Source: AP-15 sp963775875
Lineage (GTDB): Bacteria > Pseudomonadota > Alphaproteobacteria > ATCC43930 > CGMCC-115725
Length of the DNA: 64,000 nt
NCBI GenBank assembly: GCA_963775875.1
Contig: CAVZKP010000028.1
Span: 1-64,000 of the forward strand
Direction of reading: 5' to 3'
The position numbers and the translations under genes were made by a program. Below the pieces are notes generated by a model. The model was not told the origin of the DNA. It saw only the letters and a program-made list of their open reading frames with translations, and made no database searches. Of this stretch, positions 60,159 to 64,000 are shown one piece after another (within the stretch, counting starts at the first letter, position 1; the number at the start of each line of letters is the position of its first letter).

Positions 60159-61313
60159 TCAGCGCGTCAGCGCCACGACCATTTGCGCGGCGCCGGCCGC
60201 GATCTGCGCGACAGCAACGCCATCGACGGCGTGCGGCCAGCGGTCCTGCGGCAGGTGGAACAGCGGATTGGTGCCGACCAAGGTGACATAATGCCCGCCG
60301 GCGCGGTGGATATCGCGCGTCTCCCCGGACGGGACCAGGCTCGGCGAGGCGACCCGATCCGGCTTGCGGCCGGCGCGGGTCAATTCGGCCGCCATCTGCG
60401 CCGCCAGATCGGCGCTCGCCGATTGCACCGACAACTCGCCGCCGACGGCGCCGATATTGGCCCCGTAATGCACCCAGACCGCACCTCCGGCGCCTGTTGG
60501 CTGTTCCCAGCCGGGGCGGCGGGCGATGAAGTCGTCGAGGCCGAGATGGCCGAGTTCGTGTCCGCTGTTGGCGGTAAAGACCACGTCGCAGACCGGCGGC
60601 GCGGCGCTGAGCGCGCGCAGCGTTTCGAGCCAGCACACCAGCCCGCCGCCGCGCTCGGCGGTCGATTGCCACCATGAGCTGCGCGGGGTCATGACCACGA
60701 CCGGCGCCCGCATTCGATCGCGGCCGGGCATGGTAATCACGAGGTTGCACGCGCGAGCCGCAGTGCGTCGGCTTTCGGCCACCAGCCGCGCCGCGGTTCC
60801 GTGCATGGCGGCGGCGAGAACCGCCTCCCGCGCTTCGCTCGCGACCTGGATCGCCGGCGCGCCGTAGGGGCGGCGAAACTGTTCGGCATTCAACAGCCCG
60901 AGCCCGGGCTGCTCGCCCCGGCAGACGATCGCCAGCCCGCGATGGTTAGAATCCCGCCGTAACCCCTCGTAATCCGGCAGATAGACGATGCGGGGCGACA
61001 GTTCGGCCACGGCAATGGCGGCGCCGCTCCCGACCGGGCCGAGCATGCCGGAAACGCCGTCGGCGGTGGTCGCCGGCGCATCAAATACCGGGACCCCGGC
61101 GATGCGCTCGCCGCCGATCTCCAGAAAGGCCGCGATCGTGTCGAGGCGGTCGAGCGCGAAATCTTCGGTAGTTGCGGTGACGCCCAGCCTTGCGACCTCG
61201 CCGATCAGCCAGTCGGCGCCGGCCGCGTCGCCGGCTGTGGCGGTACGGTGGATGCCCTGCGCATCCCAGGCGGCGAGCCATTCGGCGGCACGTGCTTCCC
61301 CGTCCTCGCGCAT
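60159..61313 (-). CDS. M28-type peptidase-like protein with altered metal site
   Basis: A 384-residue cytoplasmic protein resembling family M28 zinc aminopeptidases. The strand-loop order is kept (APVVVMTPRSSWWQSTAERGGG, LETLRAL, VVFTANSGHELGHLGLDDFI). In standard members the first ligand segment reads GHxDS, and here it is TPRSS. The EE pair is replaced by HE in SGHELGH. It may bind metal differently, or not be a peptidase. ATG 61313 starts it. It is 60 bases beyond the MoeA-like stop on the same strand, so they could be one transcript. Confidence 0.75.
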   Translation of the reverse strand: MREDGEARAAEWLAAWDAQGIHRTATAGDAAGADWLIGEVARLGVTATTEDFALDRLDTIAAFLEIGGERIAGVPVFDAPATTADGVSGMLGPVGSGAAIAVAELSPRIVYLPDYEGLRRDSNHRGLAIVCRGEQPGLGLLNAEQFRRPYGAPAIQVASEAREAVLAAAMHGTAARLVAESRRTAARACNLVITMPGRDRMRAPVVVMTPRSSWWQSTAERGGGLVCWLETLRALSAAPPVCDVVFTANSGHELGHLGLDDFIARRPGWEQPTGAGGAVWVHYGANIGAVGGELSVQSASADLAAQMAAELTRAGRKPDRVASPSLVPSGETRDIHRAGGHYVTLVGTNPLFHLPQDRWPHAVDGVAVAQIAAGAAQMVVALTR

Positions 61314-61373
61314 ATTCCCTCCTCGCCTGGCCCGAGCGCCACGATATCGGCTGCGGTGCGGCGGCCTGCGGGC

Positions 61374-62487
61374 TCACCGCTCGTCGTAAAGATACGCCGT
61401 CACCGAGGCTCCCTGCGGATACCCCTCGCTCGAACTCGGCGACGATGACAAAACCGTCGGCGCCGGCGGCGGCCATCAGCCCGCCCTCGGCAAAGCCGGC
61501 GATCGGCTCGATCTCGCGGTCGGAGCACAGGCGCACCGGGCAGATCTCGGTCACCCCGATCGATGAGACGATCTTGCGCGCGGTCGTCAGCACGCATGGG
61601 CGCTGGGGCAGCGCCGGATCGCGGCCGCCAAACCGGCGGATGGCGCGCCCGGCGAACAGCTCGTAGCTCCACAGGCAGCCCGCCGGCGTTCCCGGCAGCA
61701 GCAGCACCGGCGCCCCGGCGGCGGTATGGCCGAAACCCGCCGTCTCGCCCGGACATAGCGCCACGCCGTGGATCTCGATCCTGCCCGCCTCGGCGAGCGC
61801 ATCAGCCGATCTGTCCTGATCGCCCGGCCCGGTGCCGCCGACCACCAGAACGAGATCGGCCCCGGCGCCGAAGGCTTCGGCCAGCGGCGATTCGAGGCTG
61901 AGCCCGCCATCGCGCTCGATCGCGGCGCGCAGCATCGGGCCGTCGCTGTCCGCCGCGGCGCCCGAGCGCACCGCGCCGGCAATCGCCAGCCGCACCCGCG
62001 GCTGCCGGACCAACGGCACGCGGGCCAGGCCGGCGGCGGCGATCAGCCCGATGTGCCGCGGCATCAGCCGCGTGCCTGCGCCCACCAGCAACGCTGCCGC
62101 GGCAGCGACAGCGCCCTGCCGATCGACATTGGCGCCGGGGGCCATCGGATCGACCGTGACGACATCGCCGCGATCGCCGGATTCCGCCTGGTCGAGCCGG
62201 ACCACGGCATCGGCCCACGCCGGCAGGGCTTCGCCCGCCGCCACCGCGGCCGATCGAACCGTCAGCGGGTTGTAGGCGCCGGCGCCGATGGTTTCGGCCG
62301 CCCGCACCGCGAACCCGTCGACAGCGGCGCAGTCGGCGGGCGGGACCGGCGCGGCCGCGCGGACGTCCTCGCCGAGCACCCGGCCCGATGCCTGGTTCAA
62401 CCTGGCCAGCTCGGTTTCCAGGCGGCAGGCCGCGCCGTCGATCCAGGCGATCGCTGTTCCGACCGAGGCTGGATCGGACCGGCTCAC
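61374..62487 (-). CDS. MoeA-like molybdopterin-binding protein, one frameshift
   Basis: About 370 residues, shaped like MoeA (molybdate insertion into molybdopterin). PPADCAAVDGFAVRA corresponds to the family's PPFDNSAMDGYAVR. VVGGTGPGDQD corresponds to GGVSVGDYD, and IHGVALCPGETAGFG with LLLPGTPAGCLWSYELF to the domain III end. Several key residues differ, so it may be a MoeA relative with another task. Near 61425 one surplus G moves the tail to another frame. Repaired, it ends GYPQGASVTAYLYDER with TGA at 61374-61376; length 3n+1. GTG 62487 overlaps the stop of the PLP enzyme gene. Confidence 0.75.
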
Positions 62488-63650
62488 GATAGCGACGCCA
62501 AGGCCTGGTCGAGATCGGCGATCAGGTCGCCGGGATCCTCGATGCCGATCGATAAGCGGATCAGGCTGTCGCCGATGCCGATGGCGCGGCGCTGCTCGGC
62601 CGGCACCGAGGCATGGGTCATGATCGCCGGATGCTCGATCAGGCTGTCGGCGCCGCCGAGGCTCTCGGCCAGGGTGAACAGGCGCACCCGTTCGAGCACC
62701 CGCTTGCAGCCGGCGAGGTCGGTCGCCAGCTCGGCGCTGACCATGCCGCCGAACCCGTTCATCTGACGCTGCGCCAATGCGTGCTGCGGATGGCTCGGCA
62801 GCCCCGGATAGACCGTGCGGCGGACCGCGGGATGACGGTCGAGCCATCCGGCGATGGCCAGCGCGTTGGCGCAGTGGCGCTCCATCCGCAACGCCAGGGT
62901 CTTGACCCCGCGCAATGCCAGAAAACAGTCGAACGGGCCGGCGATGCCGCCGACCGCGTTTTGCAGAAATTTGAGCCGCTCGGCCAGTTCGCGATCGTCG
63001 CCGACGACCGCGATCCCGCCGATCATGTCGGAATGGCCGTTCAGGTATTTGGTCGTCGAATGAACCACGGCATTGAAGCCGTGGTCCAACGGCCGCTGCA
63101 CCCAGGGGCTGGCAAAGGTGTTGTCGGCGGCGGTCCAGATGCCGCGGCGCCGGCCGATATCGGCGATCGCGGCGAGGTCGACCAGCTTCAGCATCGGGTT
63201 GGTCGGGGTCTCGACCCAGATCAGCCTGGTCTGCGGGCGGATCGCCGCCTCGACCGCGCCTGGCTGCGACATATCGACCAGCGTCGTTTCGAGACCCGCC
63301 GAGCGTCGCCGCACCCGCTCGAACAGCCGCAGGGTGCCGCCATAGAGATCGTCGGTGGCGATGACATGGGCGCCGTGGTCGAGACATTCGAGCATCGCGG
63401 CGATCGCCGCCGAGCCGGAAGCAAAGGCGAACCCGGCGCTGCCGTTTTCGAGATCGGCGACGCAGCGCTCGAGTGCCTCGCGGGTCGGGTTGCGGGTGCG
63501 GGCATATTCGTAGCCCTTATGGACCCCGGGGCTCTGCTGGGCGTAGGTCGAGGTCGCATAGATCGGCACGGTTACGGCGCCGGTGGTCGGATCGGGCTCG
63601 CCGCCGCCATGCACGGCTCGGGTGGCAAAGGCGTGTCGATTGGGTTTCAT
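62484..63650 (-). CDS. Cystathionine gamma-lyase/synthase-type PLP enzyme
   Basis: A 388-residue trans-sulfuration enzyme of the Cys/Met metabolism family. Motifs are ATRAVHGGGEPDPTTGAV, ATSTYAQQSPG, YEYARTRNPTREALE, FASGSAAIAAML, VETPTNPMLKLVDL and the PLP lysine in VHSTTKYLNGHSDMIGG. It could be cystathionine gamma-lyase, cystathionine gamma-synthase or O-acetylhomoserine sulfhydrylase; SADSLIEHPAIMTHASVP fits the lyase/synthase group. ATG 63650 (MKPNRHAFATRAVH) is the natural start. The downstream MoeA-like gene overlaps it by four bases. Confidence 0.92.
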   Translation of the reverse strand: MKPNRHAFATRAVHGGGEPDPTTGAVTVPIYATSTYAQQSPGVHKGYEYARTRNPTREALERCVADLENGSAGFAFASGSAAIAAMLECLDHGAHVIATDDLYGGTLRLFERVRRRSAGLETTLVDMSQPGAVEAAIRPQTRLIWVETPTNPMLKLVDLAAIADIGRRRGIWTAADNTFASPWVQRPLDHGFNAVVHSTTKYLNGHSDMIGGIAVVGDDRELAERLKFLQNAVGGIAGPFDCFLALRGVKTLALRMERHCANALAIAGWLDRHPAVRRTVYPGLPSHPQHALAQRQMNGFGGMVSAELATDLAGCKRVLERVRLFTLAESLGGADSLIEHPAIMTHASVPAEQRRAIGIGDSLIRLSIGIEDPGDLIADLDQALASLS

Positions 63651-63715
63651 CTCTCGGCGCTGCTCCCAGGGTCGCAGCGCGACCCTCTGACGCATCTTAG
63701 CCGGAGCCAGGGGCA

Positions 63716-64000
63716 ATGTGTGACATGCCGGGTAGCGGGCAGGGTAATGGGCAGCGTATCGGGTCAACGGCGCGGGCAGCGCGCAGGCTCGCCGCCCTTG
63801 CGCTCATCGCGGCCTGCGGCATCTCGCCGGTTTCCGATCGCCTCGCGGCGATCAATCGCGCCATTCTCGGACAAAGGCCGAGCTATGGCCCGGCCTCGGT
63901 CAGTGCGGCGCCCAACCTCGCCGCGCTCGATCGGCTGATCTGGATGCCGGGGCTGGACCAGGGCTGGGACCCGCAGGGCCTGGCGGTCGTCGAGGGCAAT
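63716..64000 (+). CDS. Start of a lipoprotein gene, cut by the window end
   Basis: The first 95 codons of a plus-strand gene. The frame from ATG 63716 (ATG 63725 is an alternative) gives a signal with lipobox (LAALALIAAC), then a mature part (ISPVSDRLAAINRAILGQRP, LDRLIWMPGLDQGWDPQGLA). The last stretch looks like the entry of a beta-propeller or SMP-30-like domain, but too little is present to decide. It is divergent from the cystathionine-type gene. Confidence 0.5.
   Translation, partial: MCDMPGSGQGNGQRIGSTARAARRLAALALIAACGISPVSDRLAAINRAILGQRPSYGPASVSAAPNLAALDRLIWMPGLDQGWDPQGLAVVEGN

Overview
The window comes from a GC-rich alphaproteobacterium, probably a Rhodospirillales-type organism, although no rRNA is present to fix the lineage. 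The evidence is the cell-cycle regulators SciP and CckA, a DksA with a degenerate zinc finger, an argH-lptM-lysA-TIGR02302 operon, a groESL operon with a CIRCE element, and a near-consensus GAAC-N7-GAAC type LexA box before recA.

Layout. 0-7.5 kb is partly accessory. It holds a secreted orphan protein, a frame-broken fRMsr/carboxymuconolactone-decarboxylase pair, a molybdenum hydroxylase large subunit whose 3' end is duplicated on the far side of a hicAB toxin-antitoxin pair, gene debris, palindromic repeats and a GH16-like protein. 7.5-15.4 kb: PLD-type nuclease, hydantoinase-like amidohydrolase, sciP, dksA, cckA, recA, a zinc alcohol dehydrogenase and tRNA-Phe. 15.4-22.8 kb: an unrecognised 517-residue protein, then a complete selenocysteine system (NDH-SelD fusion, selA, selB, tRNA-Sec). 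22.8-33 kb: serine-glyoxylate-type aminotransferase, FAH-family hydratase, an Mrr restriction enzyme, purD, xseA, an APH/kinase fusion, SDR, cupin and ribA. 33-40 kb: response regulator, two glycosyltransferases, CHRD protein, glycogen-debranching-type enzyme, caspase-fold lipoprotein and GYD protein. 40-47 kb: a marR-emrA-emrB operon followed by two more emrB paralogues. 47-49.2 kb: three poorly known genes, one with a phage-tail-like motif. 49.2-57.7 kb: gluQ, carboxylesterase, TlpA-like thioredoxin, the argH-lptM-lysA-TIGR02302 operon and an alpha/beta hydrolase. 57.7-64 kb: a possible structured RNA, groESL, an M28-like peptidase, a MoeA-like protein coupled to a cystathionine-type PLP enzyme, and the start of a lipoprotein gene.

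Sequence quality matters when reading this annotation. At least fifteen genes change frame internally. In almost every case I could resolve, removing one base restores the family sequence. Genes with a single break have lengths of 3n+1 from start to stop. Housekeeping genes (argH, lysA, groEL, cckA) are affected together with selD and selA, so I read most breaks as base-insertion errors in the assembly and not as gene decay. These genes are given as whole genes with the break noted. The densest patch is selD-selA (about 17.8-20.5 kb).

The parts that work together are: selD-selA-selB-selC for making and inserting selenocysteine; sciP/cckA for the CtrA pathway; marR-emrAB and its paralogues for drug efflux; groES-groEL under HrcA/CIRCE control; and hicAB plus mrr as defence or maintenance modules. 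The best candidates for something new are the hicAB locus between repeats of a host gene, the hairpin-rich stretch before the hydrolase at 57.8-58 kb, the AATTCCCG hairpin cluster at 7.3-7.5 kb, and the shared 26-bp motif near two efflux genes.
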